DNA of 64,000 nucleotides from Alistipes putredinis DSM 17216 (lineage in GTDB: Bacteria; Bacteroidota; Bacteroidia; Bacteroidales; Rikenellaceae): NCBI RefSeq assembly GCF_000154465.1, contig NZ_DS499577.1, positions 122,013 to 186,012 on the forward strand, read 5' to 3'. The notes beneath the pieces were generated by a model. The model was not told where the DNA came from, did no database searches, and was given only the letters and a program-made list of their open reading frames with translations. The stretch's first letter is position 1; every line of letters starts with the position of its first letter. Position numbers and translations under genes: made by a program. This document shows, piece by piece, positions 15,075-23,087 of this stretch.

Positions 15075-15647
15075 ATGAAAAATTTTTTACTCCTTTTTGT
15101 AATGATTCTTGGAGCCGTAAGTGCTAAATCACAAGAAGGCCATCTCTGTTTTCAGGGAATCCCTATTGATGGAAGTGCAAATGATGTTCGGATTGCTTTA
15201 GAACAAAAGGGATATCAGTGTAAATACAACAAACATGATTCTGTTTTGTTGGAAGGTGATTTTGCCGGTAAAAATTGTAATATAGCCATACTTACAACCC
15301 CTAAATCGAAAAAAGTTTATGCAATTGGAATAAGTACACCCGAATATTATAATTGGAGTGATATTCGATTTGATTTCAATAAATTAAAGCGGTTGTACAT
15401 TGAAAAATATGGTAAGCCAAAGGACGATCATCACTTTTTCTCATCTCCCTTCAAGGAGGGTGATGGATTGGAGATGAGTGCATTAAAAGCTGGCTACTGT
15501 AACTATATGACTCGTTTTGAAGTTGAATCTGGAGAGATAGCGATCATGGTGAATGAATCCGCAGAAATTTTTATATTTTACAACGATAGTAAAAATTCTC
15601 TTATTGATACAATGGAGAAAAAAGAAGAAGCACTTGATGATATTTAG
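15075..15647 (+). CDS. Secreted protein of unknown function, prophage cargo
   Basis: A 190-residue protein with a signal peptide (MKNFLLLFVMILGAVSAKSQ) and a mature part that begins HLCFQGIPIDGSANDV and includes LLEGDFAGKNC. Proteins with the same F-GIPIDG opening are frequent in Bacteroidota, exported, and uncharacterised as far as I know. The gene is very AT-rich, opposite to the late genes, driven by a promoter with a G11 spacer and closed by a strong shared terminator at 15682-15725. This is a typical lysogenic-conversion cargo arrangement, and expression may be phase variable. Confidence 0.75.
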   Translation: MKNFLLLFVMILGAVSAKSQEGHLCFQGIPIDGSANDVRIALEQKGYQCKYNKHDSVLLEGDFAGKNCNIAILTTPKSKKVYAIGISTPEYYNWSDIRFDFNKLKRLYIEKYGKPKDDHHFFSSPFKEGDGLEMSALKAGYCNYMTRFEVESGEIAIMVNESAEIFIFYNDSKNSLIDTMEKKEEALDDI

Positions 15648-15681
15648 TAAGCACTATTCTCCTCAAATGTTTCTTACATCA

Positions 15682-15725
15682 AATGAAACACCCTGAGACT
15701 ACATAAAAGGTCAGGGTGTTTCATT
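15682..15725. terminator. Bidirectional terminator between cargo gene and hicB
   Basis: A 15-bp perfect stem (AATGAAACACCCTGA with TCAGGGTGTTTCATT) around a 14-base loop, between two converging genes. Confidence 0.85.
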
Positions 15726-15746
15726 CTATCTATAATAGTACTCAAT

Positions 15747-16091
15747 TTACAGCATTGTCGCAATCTGTTTTTCTACCGCAGCTTTGATGAATGCATTTAT
15801 GGAAATCCCCGCTTGTTTGGCAAGTATGGCTATTTTTCTGTGGGTTTCAGGAGATATGCGCACATTCAAAGTCCCGGAATAACTTTTCCGGGGCTCTATG
15901 CCCATCGTTTTACAATGTTCCAAATAATCATCTACCGCACCGTGAAAATCCTCTCGAAGCTCCGCTATGGTTTCTCCTTCGTAAGTAATCATCGTATCGT
16001 GTGGCAAGGCAAGCACCTTTCCAAAAAGACGGTTGTCTTCTTCGCTAACCTCGATGCTACCTATGTAGCCTTTATAATTCATCGTATTCAT
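15747..16091 (-). CDS. hicB: HicB-type antitoxin
   Basis: A 114-residue protein. Residues 1-62 carry the HicB partial RNase H-like fold pattern (YKGYIGSIEVSEEDN, then GKVLALPHDTMITYEG and DFHGAVDDYLEHC). Residues 72-114 are a ribbon-helix-helix domain (GTLNVRISPETHRKIAILAK). It should neutralise HicA and repress the operon by binding the inverted repeat at 16363-16381. It is encoded after the toxin with a four-base overlap. Confidence 0.9.
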   Translation of the reverse strand: MNTMNYKGYIGSIEVSEEDNRLFGKVLALPHDTMITYEGETIAELREDFHGAVDDYLEHCKTMGIEPRKSYSGTLNVRISPETHRKIAILAKQAGISINAFIKAAVEKQIATML

Positions 16092-16339
16092 ATCAATTCA
16101 TTATTTTTTAGGAACTCTAATACTTGTTTTATGACATAACCTTTGATTATGCTGTCAGGGTGAGGCTTGTGTGCCGTATAAGAACTTTCCCCTTTAACAA
16201 AAATCACACGTGAGCCGCTTGTCTTTCCCTTGTTGCCTATTTCATACCCGAATATGCCAAATAACCTAACAAGCTCATCCCAGGTAAAATCCTTTGGCTG
16301 TGAAATAAAACGTTGTATCAGTTTTTCTTTTGTTCCCAT
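16088..16339 (-). CDS. hicA: HicA-type mRNA interferase toxin
   Basis: An 83-residue protein with the double-stranded RNA-binding-like fold of HicA: FTWDELVRLFGIFGYE, then TSGSRVIFVKG, and the catalytic-His region HKPHPDSIIKGYVIKQVLEF. HicA toxins cleave mRNA without need of the ribosome and inhibit growth until neutralised by HicB. In a prophage the pair may stabilise the element or block other phages. The toxin comes first in the operon, the common order for hicAB. Confidence 0.9.
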   Translation of the reverse strand: MGTKEKLIQRFISQPKDFTWDELVRLFGIFGYEIGNKGKTSGSRVIFVKGESSYTAHKPHPDSIIKGYVIKQVLEFLKNNELI

Positions 16340-16357
16340 TGTTATTTATTTACAATA

Positions 16358-16389
16358 CAAATGTAACTATTTTTTAGTTACAAAGCAAA
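16358..16389 (-). promoter_or_regulatory. hicAB promoter and operator
   Basis: On the minus strand TTTG (16386-16389), 20-base spacer, TACATTTG (16358-16365). A perfect inverted repeat GTAACTA-TTTTT-TAGTTAC (16363-16381) lies across the spacer and -7 box, well placed for autorepression by HicB. Confidence 0.75.
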
Positions 16390-16404
16390 TTCTTTACCGA
16401 GTTT

Positions 16405-16435
16405 TTTGCGAATTAGAAAAGATTGCGTATATTTG
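16405..16435 (+). promoter_or_regulatory. Promoter of the predicted RNA and rha operon
   Basis: TTTG (16405-16408), 19-base spacer, TATATTTG (16428-16435). It is back to back with the hicAB promoter. The first base of the RNA's outer helix is 16440, five bases after the -7 box. Confidence 0.7.
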
Positions 16436-16438
16436 TAA

Positions 16439-16616
16439 TGCTAAAATTCCAAATGCGGTACAGATGCCGCCGACTTGTTCGGCTATTTTTGTACCCATAC
16501 ATAGTATAAGTAAAGAAATTTACTGCGCCGTGTCGGTAAGCGGAAACGCCCCGAAAGCCTCGCATTTGGAGCTTTAGCAACACGTAGCGCAGTTTTTTAT
16601 TGCTAAAATTCAAATG
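16439..16616 (+). repeat. Direct repeat TGCTAAAATTC(C)AAATG at RNA start and rha start
   Basis: Copies at 16439-16455 and 16601-16616, differing by a single base. The second ends two bases before the rha ATG (16619). The 3' arm of the RNA's outer stem is therefore partly complementary to the rha start region as well. Confidence 0.75.
16440..16598 (+). ncRNA. Predicted multibranched structured RNA before the antirepressor
   Basis: Readable helices: an outer stem 16440-16445/16573-16578 plus 16449-16457/16561-16569 (6 + 9 bp, separated by a 3x3 internal loop); 16457-16462/16490-16495 (6 bp) enclosing 16469-16473/16479-16483 (5 bp); 16509-16514/16519-16524 (6 bp closed by a GAAA loop); 16534-16536/16551-16553 enclosing 16540-16542/16547-16549 (also a GAAA loop). 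A further pairing, 16522-16533 with 16580-16593 (12 bp with a 2-base bulge), crosses the outer stem and is followed by T6. It can be a pseudoknot or an alternative terminator. The unit is therefore either a free small RNA of about 160 nt or a leader that controls read-through into rha. Family not recognised. Confidence 0.55.
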
Positions 16617-16618
16617 TT

Positions 16619-17362
16619 ATGAATGCGTTAGTCATTCAAGGAGGTAATGGTCGTGATGTAACCACCTCTTTAATTGTTTCGCAGGTGTTCGGCAAGGAGC
16701 ACGCAAAGGTCGTAAGAGACATTGAAAGCCTCTCTTGTTCAACAAATTTTAATGTCGCCAATTTTGGCGTCATTGAGTACACCGACACTCGCGGTCGTAT
16801 TCAGAAAGCCTATGAAATGACCAAAGATGGCTTCTCGTTCCTTGTGATGGGTTACACGGGCGCAAAGGCGGGGCAATTCAAAGAAATGTTCATTGCTGAA
16901 TTCAACAAACGCGAGGCGATGCTCAAAAACGACGATTACATTCTCGCCCGCTCGCAGGAGATTCTGCACAACCGCCTTAAATTAGCCGAACAGCAATTGC
17001 AAATCGCGCAGGGTACAATCGAGAAGCAGGAAGAGGCAATCAAGACACTTACCCCGAAAGCCCAGTACACCGACGAGGTATTACAATCCACCTCGACTTA
17101 TACTTTAACTCAAATCGCCCACGATTTAGGATTACGTAGCGTCCACGCCTTGACCCGCATACTCATGGAGAAGAAGATGCTCTACCGTCAGAGCGGACAA
17201 TGGCAACCTACAGCCAAGGTCGCCGACAAGGGCTATTTCGATACCCGCACGGCCAAATTCGTTAAGTCGGACAATACCATCGGAACCAGCATGACTACGG
17301 TAATTACCGAGAGCGGCCGCCAGTTTCTTCACTCCTTGATCGGAAAGGAGGTGTCGTTATGA
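16619..17362 (+). CDS. Rha-type phage regulator / antirepressor with KilAC domain
   Basis: A 247-residue protein. Residues 1-100 are a Rha domain (VTTSLIVSQVFGKEHAKVVR, then YEMTKDGFSFLVMGYTGAKA); residues 105-140 are a helical linker; residues 140-240 look like the KilAC antirepressor domain (STYTLTQIAHDLGLRSVHAL). Such proteins interfere with the phage repressor and promote induction, or act as regulators themselves. It is the first gene of a four-gene rightward operon that interrupts the tail genes. Expression may be controlled by the structured RNA upstream. Confidence 0.88.
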   Translation: MNALVIQGGNGRDVTTSLIVSQVFGKEHAKVVRDIESLSCSTNFNVANFGVIEYTDTRGRIQKAYEMTKDGFSFLVMGYTGAKAGQFKEMFIAEFNKREAMLKNDDYILARSQEILHNRLKLAEQQLQIAQGTIEKQEEAIKTLTPKAQYTDEVLQSTSTYTLTQIAHDLGLRSVHALTRILMEKKMLYRQSGQWQPTAKVADKGYFDTRTAKFVKSDNTIGTSMTTVITESGRQFLHSLIGKEVSL

Positions 17363-17634
17363 GAGGCTCAATAGCTAATACAACGATTTCCGATCTTGAG
17401 GATCGCCTCCGGGCGGCTGAAGCGGCAGTAGAAGAATCCCAGAAGGCAGTCATAGAATGCACCGAGGCATATATGAGCCTGCAAAAAAGTTACGATGCCC
17501 TTTTTGATAAGTGGATTCGCCTCACAGAACAACAGAGCCAAGCGCGAAATGAACAGCTTGAACGGATGCTGTCGGCCAGAAAAGAATCGCAATACGCGCA
17601 ATTTATGAATAAGTCGAACTCCAAACTTTGTTAG
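17359..17634 (+). CDS. Hypothetical coiled-coil protein, 91 aa
   Basis: Almost entirely helical, with heptad-like spacing over residues 10-80 (DLEDRLRAAEAAVEESQKAV onward). It overlaps the rha stop by four bases, so it is translationally coupled to it. It probably dimerises and may act with the antirepressor; no family recognised. Confidence 0.65.
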   Translation: MRGSIANTTISDLEDRLRAAEAAVEESQKAVIECTEAYMSLQKSYDALFDKWIRLTEQQSQARNEQLERMLSARKESQYAQFMNKSNSKLC

Positions 17635-17636
17635 CT

Positions 17637-17816
17637 ATGATTTACGAATTGTCTTCGGACGGCTATCGGCTGGGGTTATTCCCCAGCGAAGCCGAAGCTA
17701 TTCATCACGCAGCCTACCTGCCGAAGGGATGCTACAAAATTCGAGAGTGGGCGATTGACGGTGAGTTTATGATATTCGATACAGCGGTTAATTCAGAACG
17801 TGAGATTAACAACTAA
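17637..17816 (+). CDS. Hypothetical protein, 59 aa
   Basis: The start is the ATG at 17637, two bases after the preceding stop. The product reads MIYELSSDGYRLGLFPSEAE and then HHAAYLPKGCYKIREW, a compact mixed alpha/beta pattern that occurs in small phage proteins. Function unknown. Confidence 0.6.
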   Translation: MIYELSSDGYRLGLFPSEAEAIHHAAYLPKGCYKIREWAIDGEFMIFDTAVNSEREINN

Positions 17817-17828
17817 AATTTGCACATT

Positions 17829-18038
17829 ATGAACAGGATATATGTAAATAAAAAGTCGGAAATAACGATGATCGGCAAAGCCTTTGAAACGGCCGGATTC
17901 CGTTGCCTGCGGATCATATCGGCGTGTGATTGCCACCAGCCGGGATCGGGCAATCGGAGAAACGGAATGATCGTCTTGGATGGCGACAAACTTCTTGTGG
18001 AGATCGTTCGATGTCGAGGGTGTACAAAAAATCGATAA
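17829..18038 (+). CDS. Hypothetical protein, 69 aa, cysteine-rich
   Basis: The ATG at 17829 is preferred over an in-frame TTG at 17820. The sequence has CDCH near the middle and CRGC near the end, which could form a small zinc-binding unit. It is the last gene of the rha operon, closed by the terminator at 18044-18063. Confidence 0.55.
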   Translation: MNRIYVNKKSEITMIGKAFETAGFRCLRIISACDCHQPGSGNRRNGMIVLDGDKLLVEIVRCRGCTKNR

Positions 18039-18043
18039 TCAGA

Positions 18044-18063
18044 AAGGGGCTTTATAGCCCCTT
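18044..18063. terminator. Terminator between rha operon and tape measure gene
   Basis: An 8-bp perfect stem AAGGGGCT-TTAT-AGCCCCTT in the 48-base gap between converging genes. Confidence 0.8.
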
Positions 18064-18086
18064 ATCTCATTCTGTGAGTTTCTTCG

Positions 18087-21000
18087 CTATATATTTGCCG
18101 TATTCCGTTTTATTGCCGTTATGTCCTCCCTTATATAGGTTAATGTATCGTTCATTGCTTGGGTTGTAGCATTGATTTCAGCGACTTCAAGATAGGTTTT
18201 TACGGCGTATTGCAACAGTTCATTATTGATCTGCACATTTCGGATAACAGCAATCTGAATGCTTGTTATAGACGATATAAGTCCGATAATAGACTGTGTT
18301 TCGGTCATAACATATCCTCGGATGTCGGTAACTTTTCCTTGAATGTCCGTGAAACGTCCATTAAGCTCACTCCCGGTATCTTGCGACATAGCTTGAAATC
18401 CTCGTGATGTAGCCGATTGAGTTGAAACACTCTCTTCCCAATCTAATCCTTTTTCGGCAGCAAGTTTTTTTAATGTTTCCCACAACTCTTCACCTATGGC
18501 TTGCTGGGCGATTACATCATCAAGAATCGTATTGATTGTTTCTGTTATTGCCCCAAAGCGTTCTTCGTCCGATAGGGATTCATTTTCATTGATTGATTTT
18601 ATCTGTTCTTTAGCTTTTTCAATAGCTGGGGCTATTGTTGCAGTATATATAATATCTTTGGCTAATTGTTTCAACATATCCCCTGCAGCCTCCCCGAAAG
18701 CATCTGCCGCATCCGCGCCACTTTCCCAGGCATCGACAAGGGCATCAGCCAAAGTATTGCCTAAATTGTTGAATAAATCAGAGAGGTAGTTATTAGATGC
18801 TTCCAAAGCCTCTTGATAGGTATCCCAGTTTGCAACCAAGTTTTGTATCATCTCCTGATTTTCCCCGGATAAATGTTGGAATGTGGCGCCTCCTTCCTCT
18901 GCGAATTTTTTCAGTGCCTCCATATTTAACGAGCCGTTTTCGTCGAATAGTTCAGGGATCAAATCTCCCAAAGATGCGTATTTGGCAGATCGGAACCAAG
19001 TCGAGTGGCGTGTTTGTACTTGCATATTCGCAATGGATTCTGCGGCTGATTCCCATTCTTTTTCATATTTATATAACTGGGATAGACCTGTATAACTAAT
19101 TGTACCCTCACCTGGAAATCCGTTTTTTTCTTCACCTCGCTTTTTAATTTCCTCCAGTGATTCTTCATAATCTTTAAGGGCTTTACGCGCTACCTCTATA
19201 TTTTGTATAAAAGCGCCATATTCATCTTTCCCGAATATATTAGAAAATTCTTCGGCGTTGATCTTGACTCGTTCATTCATGAGGCGCAACTCTTCATTAA
19301 ATTCATGGGCTAAACGGATGTTTCTTTCCCAGGAAGATTCCCCACCACCAAATAAACTAAATGCACCTTGTATTAATTGAAAGCCGGCGGATATGGCTGT
19401 GAGAACGACGCTTGCTTTTTCCAATGCGGACATTTCAGCACCTGCTGCGCTTGCTGCGTCTGTTACGCCTTCTATTGTAGCGATAAGGTTTCCTGCGGCA
19501 CTTGCCATTGTTGCGATGAAAGTCGCAGCTTTTCCTAATCCTTCATCAAATTCGCTCAAGGCATTTGCCGCTTCGCGGGCGGTTGCGGATAATTCATTGA
19601 GTAATCTGGCTCCTTCGGCCCAATTACTGTCGGATACCTCTTTTTTTGTTTTTCCGAGTAGTGATTTTAATACGGCAATTCGCGCTTTGAGCTTGTTGAT
19701 CGTATCAATATATCCGGCAGCTTCCTGTGTGCCGGAAGATGCGAGCGCGTCATAAGCCGCTTCAGCGGCTGCTAATTGCGCTTCGGCTTCCGAAAGCAAT
19801 TCTTCAAGATTTTTGACTGACAAGTTTACGATTTCCTTTGCCCAGTCGGAGGCTTGCACTTCGAATACAGCCAAAGCCGCATCTCGTTCGGCTTGGATTG
19901 CAGCTCGCGCACCTTCAGTGGTCGCTTCGGCCATCTTACGGTCATAATAATCTTTGGTGGCCTGCATTTTCTCACGGAAAGTGCCGTATTTCATATAATA
20001 TTCGTCCCAGTCGGCTTGTTCTTTTTTCCAGTATTCGGCAAAGTTTGTGTCTATGGGTGGACCTGCGATCGCTTCATGTCGCTCGTTTTTGCGGCGATTG
20101 TCGTTTACCTGGCGAAGTTGAGCGAATAGCTCTTCTTGTTTTTGGGTTAGTTTTCCCTGGAGCTCTATGATGCGTTGTTCTGCTTCGTTGATCGCCTCTG
20201 CCCGCCGTTGATAATCGAGTTCTATTTGTGCAACCCTTTTCTCTGTCCCATCCTTCATTGAATCGATCTCGGCTTGAAGAGCATCATCGCGCAGCTTTTG
20301 GATGGCTTTTGCGAGATCGTTCAAATTTTTTTCCTGTTGTGAAGCCGCTTTTTGGGCATCTTGTTCAGCTTTGCGGCGGGCTGCCTCTGCTTCGGCATTG
20401 TTCTCTTCCCAAGTGGATGAAGTGTAGAGTTTTTCAGCAGTGTGAAGAAGATATTCACTTTGTTGATTTAATGAATCAACATATTCTGTAAGATATTTAG
20501 CTCCGCTTTCTTTGAATTTTTTATATAACTCATTGTTATTTTTTTCTAATGTTTTTTCTGCGGCTTTTTGGGCTTCATCCATGGCTTTGACGTATGATTG
20601 TAATAAAGCCGTATATTCTTCATCTGTTTGCCCTTTTAAGCGTCCTCGCATTAAAATAGCGTTATATTGTTGCTTTGTGCCGAATAATTGTTGGTATTCA
20701 GGTAAGTATTCAATAGTTATTTTTTGCCCTTGAAGTTCTGTAATGTCATCCATCGCTGCCCGTGCTTGTGCAGCTTCAATAATTGCATCCCGTAGATTGT
20801 TGTAAGCGCTAATAGCATTCCCGACCATAATTTGCTCTTCGGACATATTTCCGAAGTAGGCGGGATATATTTCCTGTAATCTTTCGACCGCTTTTTTTCG
20901 TTCGTTGTAGGGTTTAGCTACATTTGTTGCTGCCCGGTACAGCAAATCGAGTTTGGTAATTTCGGCTTGAGCGGAAATTGCCCCTTCAGTCATTGTCGCG

Positions 21001-22100
21001 TGGAATTGCTCTGCGGCTTGTTTTGCGGCATCAAAAGCCTGTTTCCCCTTGAACAGCGAGCCAACCCATTCGGTGATTTCCTTGCCGTAAAGGGTTAAAA
21101 CCGTGATTCCGGCAACCAGAAGCGTTTGCCAAGAAATGATCGATTTAATAACCTGCTTCCAAACCGGTGTGAATGATTGGCCTTCGGCTTTGAGTTCTTT
21201 CACCCGTTGTCTTGTTAAGGCGAGCTGATCGGCTAAAATGGGCAGGTTGTTGGATATGGCGAGGAAGAAGGTTTGCGGGCTTATGGCCAGCGACGGTAGT
21301 TCCCGAGCGACCTGCTGGATTGAGAACGACAGTCCATTCCAACCGGAAGCATAATTACCGACATTGCGGGCATGAACTCCCATCGAAGCGTCAAGTTCTT
21401 TGATCTTTGTGTCGAGAGCCTGAATGTTTTTGAGAAGGTTTTGACCGAATGTATTCCCGCGTTCTCCTTCATTGAGCGATCTGTAAACGGTCCGCATCCG
21501 AGCGAGGGCTTGCGACATTTCATCTATAGAGCCATGTGCGACTTGCTCCAGTTTGATTTGGTTCGCAACCTCTTGGCGCATTCGTGAAATAGCTTGCTTA
21601 TTTTCTTCATAAGTCAAAGATAAGGATGTTCGACGGGCAATTTGTTTGTCCGTCAAGGCGAAGCCATTCTGCTCGGCTTTATTCAAAGCATCATATTGTG
21701 CTTTCAGACCTCGGTTTGCGGCTTTTAACTGTTCTATTTGTTCGATATTTTCACGCTTTGCAAGACTTACAGCGTGCAATTCATCCAGCAAACCGCGCCA
21801 TGCTTCGGCTTCCGCATTGGCAGCCTGTGCTCCTGCGGTAGATGCAGTTGACGATGGGGTAGATAGTGATTGGGGCTCTGTTTGTGAGACTGTTTTTGCC
21901 GCCTCGTTCTGCATTTGAGTAATTCGCTTTATTGATTGCTCGACACGAGCCTCCATTTCAGCGATTTTCTTATTTACAACGTCAAACTCCTTTGTTCCTG
22001 AAGGAATAGTAGCCAAAACCTGTTTCAATCGCTCCAGAGAGGTGATAAAACTGTTTAATTTATCGGTTTCGGCGTTTATTTTGAATGATAATGCGCTCAT
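18087..22100 (-). CDS. Tape measure protein
   Basis: A 1337-residue protein in the expected place after the two chaperone genes. It has long Ala/Glu/Lys-rich helical stretches (about 10-240, 500-760), several hydrophobic segments (around 315-345 and a long Ala/Gly/Ile stretch near 870-925) and a helical C-terminus. Tape measure proteins set tail length at roughly 0.15 nm per residue, which would give a tail near 200 nm. No peptidase domain was recognised. Its start overlaps the upstream gene by four bases. Confidence 0.9.
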   Translation of the reverse strand: MSALSFKINAETDKLNSFITSLERLKQVLATIPSGTKEFDVVNKKIAEMEARVEQSIKRITQMQNEAAKTVSQTEPQSLSTPSSTASTAGAQAANAEAEAWRGLLDELHAVSLAKRENIEQIEQLKAANRGLKAQYDALNKAEQNGFALTDKQIARRTSLSLTYEENKQAISRMRQEVANQIKLEQVAHGSIDEMSQALARMRTVYRSLNEGERGNTFGQNLLKNIQALDTKIKELDASMGVHARNVGNYASGWNGLSFSIQQVARELPSLAISPQTFFLAISNNLPILADQLALTRQRVKELKAEGQSFTPVWKQVIKSIISWQTLLVAGITVLTLYGKEITEWVGSLFKGKQAFDAAKQAAEQFHATMTEGAISAQAEITKLDLLYRAATNVAKPYNERKKAVERLQEIYPAYFGNMSEEQIMVGNAISAYNNLRDAIIEAAQARAAMDDITELQGQKITIEYLPEYQQLFGTKQQYNAILMRGRLKGQTDEEYTALLQSYVKAMDEAQKAAEKTLEKNNNELYKKFKESGAKYLTEYVDSLNQQSEYLLHTAEKLYTSSTWEENNAEAEAARRKAEQDAQKAASQQEKNLNDLAKAIQKLRDDALQAEIDSMKDGTEKRVAQIELDYQRRAEAINEAEQRIIELQGKLTQKQEELFAQLRQVNDNRRKNERHEAIAGPPIDTNFAEYWKKEQADWDEYYMKYGTFREKMQATKDYYDRKMAEATTEGARAAIQAERDAALAVFEVQASDWAKEIVNLSVKNLEELLSEAEAQLAAAEAAYDALASSGTQEAAGYIDTINKLKARIAVLKSLLGKTKKEVSDSNWAEGARLLNELSATAREAANALSEFDEGLGKAATFIATMASAAGNLIATIEGVTDAASAAGAEMSALEKASVVLTAISAGFQLIQGAFSLFGGGESSWERNIRLAHEFNEELRLMNERVKINAEEFSNIFGKDEYGAFIQNIEVARKALKDYEESLEEIKKRGEEKNGFPGEGTISYTGLSQLYKYEKEWESAAESIANMQVQTRHSTWFRSAKYASLGDLIPELFDENGSLNMEALKKFAEEGGATFQHLSGENQEMIQNLVANWDTYQEALEASNNYLSDLFNNLGNTLADALVDAWESGADAADAFGEAAGDMLKQLAKDIIYTATIAPAIEKAKEQIKSINENESLSDEERFGAITETINTILDDVIAQQAIGEELWETLKKLAAEKGLDWEESVSTQSATSRGFQAMSQDTGSELNGRFTDIQGKVTDIRGYVMTETQSIIGLISSITSIQIAVIRNVQINNELLQYAVKTYLEVAEINATTQAMNDTLTYIREDITAIKRNTANI

Positions 22101-22666
22101 TTGTTCTTTTGTCTTCTTCTTGCGGCCATCTCCTTGCCGCTGCCCTTGACTATTTTCTTTTCATCGCCCACGAGCGATCGCACCTTGTCGATCATCATCA
22201 ACATCATAGTGGGGTAGTTCACTTTTTCGAAGGCGTCACGGTAGCTGATGTTCAGGTGTTTCATCATAGTCGCCATGATGCCCGCAATAGAGTTGTTCCC
22301 AATAGTTTCTGTGATGGTTTTCTTGCGTGTTTTGTCGATTTTGACTGATTCCAGCAGATCTTTTCCTGTGGTGATGTCGGCGATTTTCTGTGCTGCGATT
22401 CGGATTTGTCGGTAATCGCTGTAGCGTCCGGCGTACCATAAGAACAGTCGTTGTTGCCAACGGCAGTGAAATAGTAGCTTTGACATAGTTTTCAGCGAAT
22501 ATCGTTGTCGCCCGTCAATGGAAAGGTCCAGCCGTTCGTCTGCGAAAGCCCGTGCGAGATCCTTGATATAGGGTTGGTAAAACCGGAAATTAAGTCGCCC
22601 GATCCGTACTATTACATGATGTTTGTTCAGCAATGATGCAGCGACGATGTTGGCGGACTTACTCAT
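22097..22666 (-). CDS. Tail assembly chaperone-type protein, downstream
   Basis: A 189-residue basic protein between the first chaperone and the tape measure gene, with eight bases of overlap upstream and four downstream. By position it corresponds to the second tail assembly chaperone. Here it has its own ATG in an overlapping frame rather than an obvious slippery site. The C-terminus is Lys/Arg-rich (KEMAARRRQKNK). Confidence 0.6.
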   Translation of the reverse strand: MSKSANIVAASLLNKHHVIVRIGRLNFRFYQPYIKDLARAFADERLDLSIDGRQRYSLKTMSKLLFHCRWQQRLFLWYAGRYSDYRQIRIAAQKIADITTGKDLLESVKIDKTRKKTITETIGNNSIAGIMATMMKHLNISYRDAFEKVNYPTMMLMMIDKVRSLVGDEKKIVKGSGKEMAARRRQKNK

Positions 22667-23012
22667 GATCCTTTGCGATTGATTGTGAGAGCTGCTCCAT
22701 AACGGCGCTGATACCAGCCATATCCTCCAAAGGAATCATTTTTAGAGTTTTGTTATAGGCGTCAAACAATTCGTCGAGTGAGGCTTTTTTTAGGAATTTT
22801 CGCCGGAGCACGATGCGTTTTAATATATTGAATATGTTTTTGCTGTCAGATATACCTAAAGCTACACTTTGGGTCATTGCCTTAAGGCATCCGATACTTT
22901 TATCCAGCTCTTTTTTTATGTCCCGCGCCTGCATAATGCGTATGGCGGTCAGCGGGGACATACCATATATGCTATAACTTTTTCCGGCTATGCGGAAGCT
23001 GATGAAATCCAT
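22659..23012 (-). CDS. Tail assembly chaperone-type protein
   Basis: A 117-residue mostly helical protein starting MDFISFRIAGKSYSIYG. It lies between the tail tube gene and the tape measure region, the place of the first tail chaperone in siphoviruses. A terminator-like hairpin in front of it would lower its expression relative to the tube protein, as is usual. Confidence 0.65.
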   Translation of the reverse strand: MDFISFRIAGKSYSIYGMSPLTAIRIMQARDIKKELDKSIGCLKAMTQSVALGISDSKNIFNILKRIVLRRKFLKKASLDELFDAYNKTLKMIPLEDMAGISAVMEQLSQSIAKDHE

Positions 23013-23031
23013 ATCTTGAAAGCTTATAAAT

Positions 23032-23058
23032 AAAAAGGAGCGAGGGGCTTACGCCTCC
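23032..23058 (-). terminator. Partial terminator after the tail tube gene
   Basis: On the minus strand a 6-bp bulged stem (arms 23037-23042 and 23052-23058) is followed directly by TTTTT. An alternative stem AGGGGC/GCCCCT spans 23043-23065. Placed between tube and chaperone genes. Confidence 0.6.
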
Positions 23059-23087
23059 CGCCCCTTTGTCGATGTGATATAAGGCTG

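Noticed and set aside
17815..17840. Resemblance of GCACATTATG near 17823 to the late promoter spacer motif
   Set aside because: No -7 box occurs at the correct distance and no hairpin follows; it is also at the start of a plus-strand gene.
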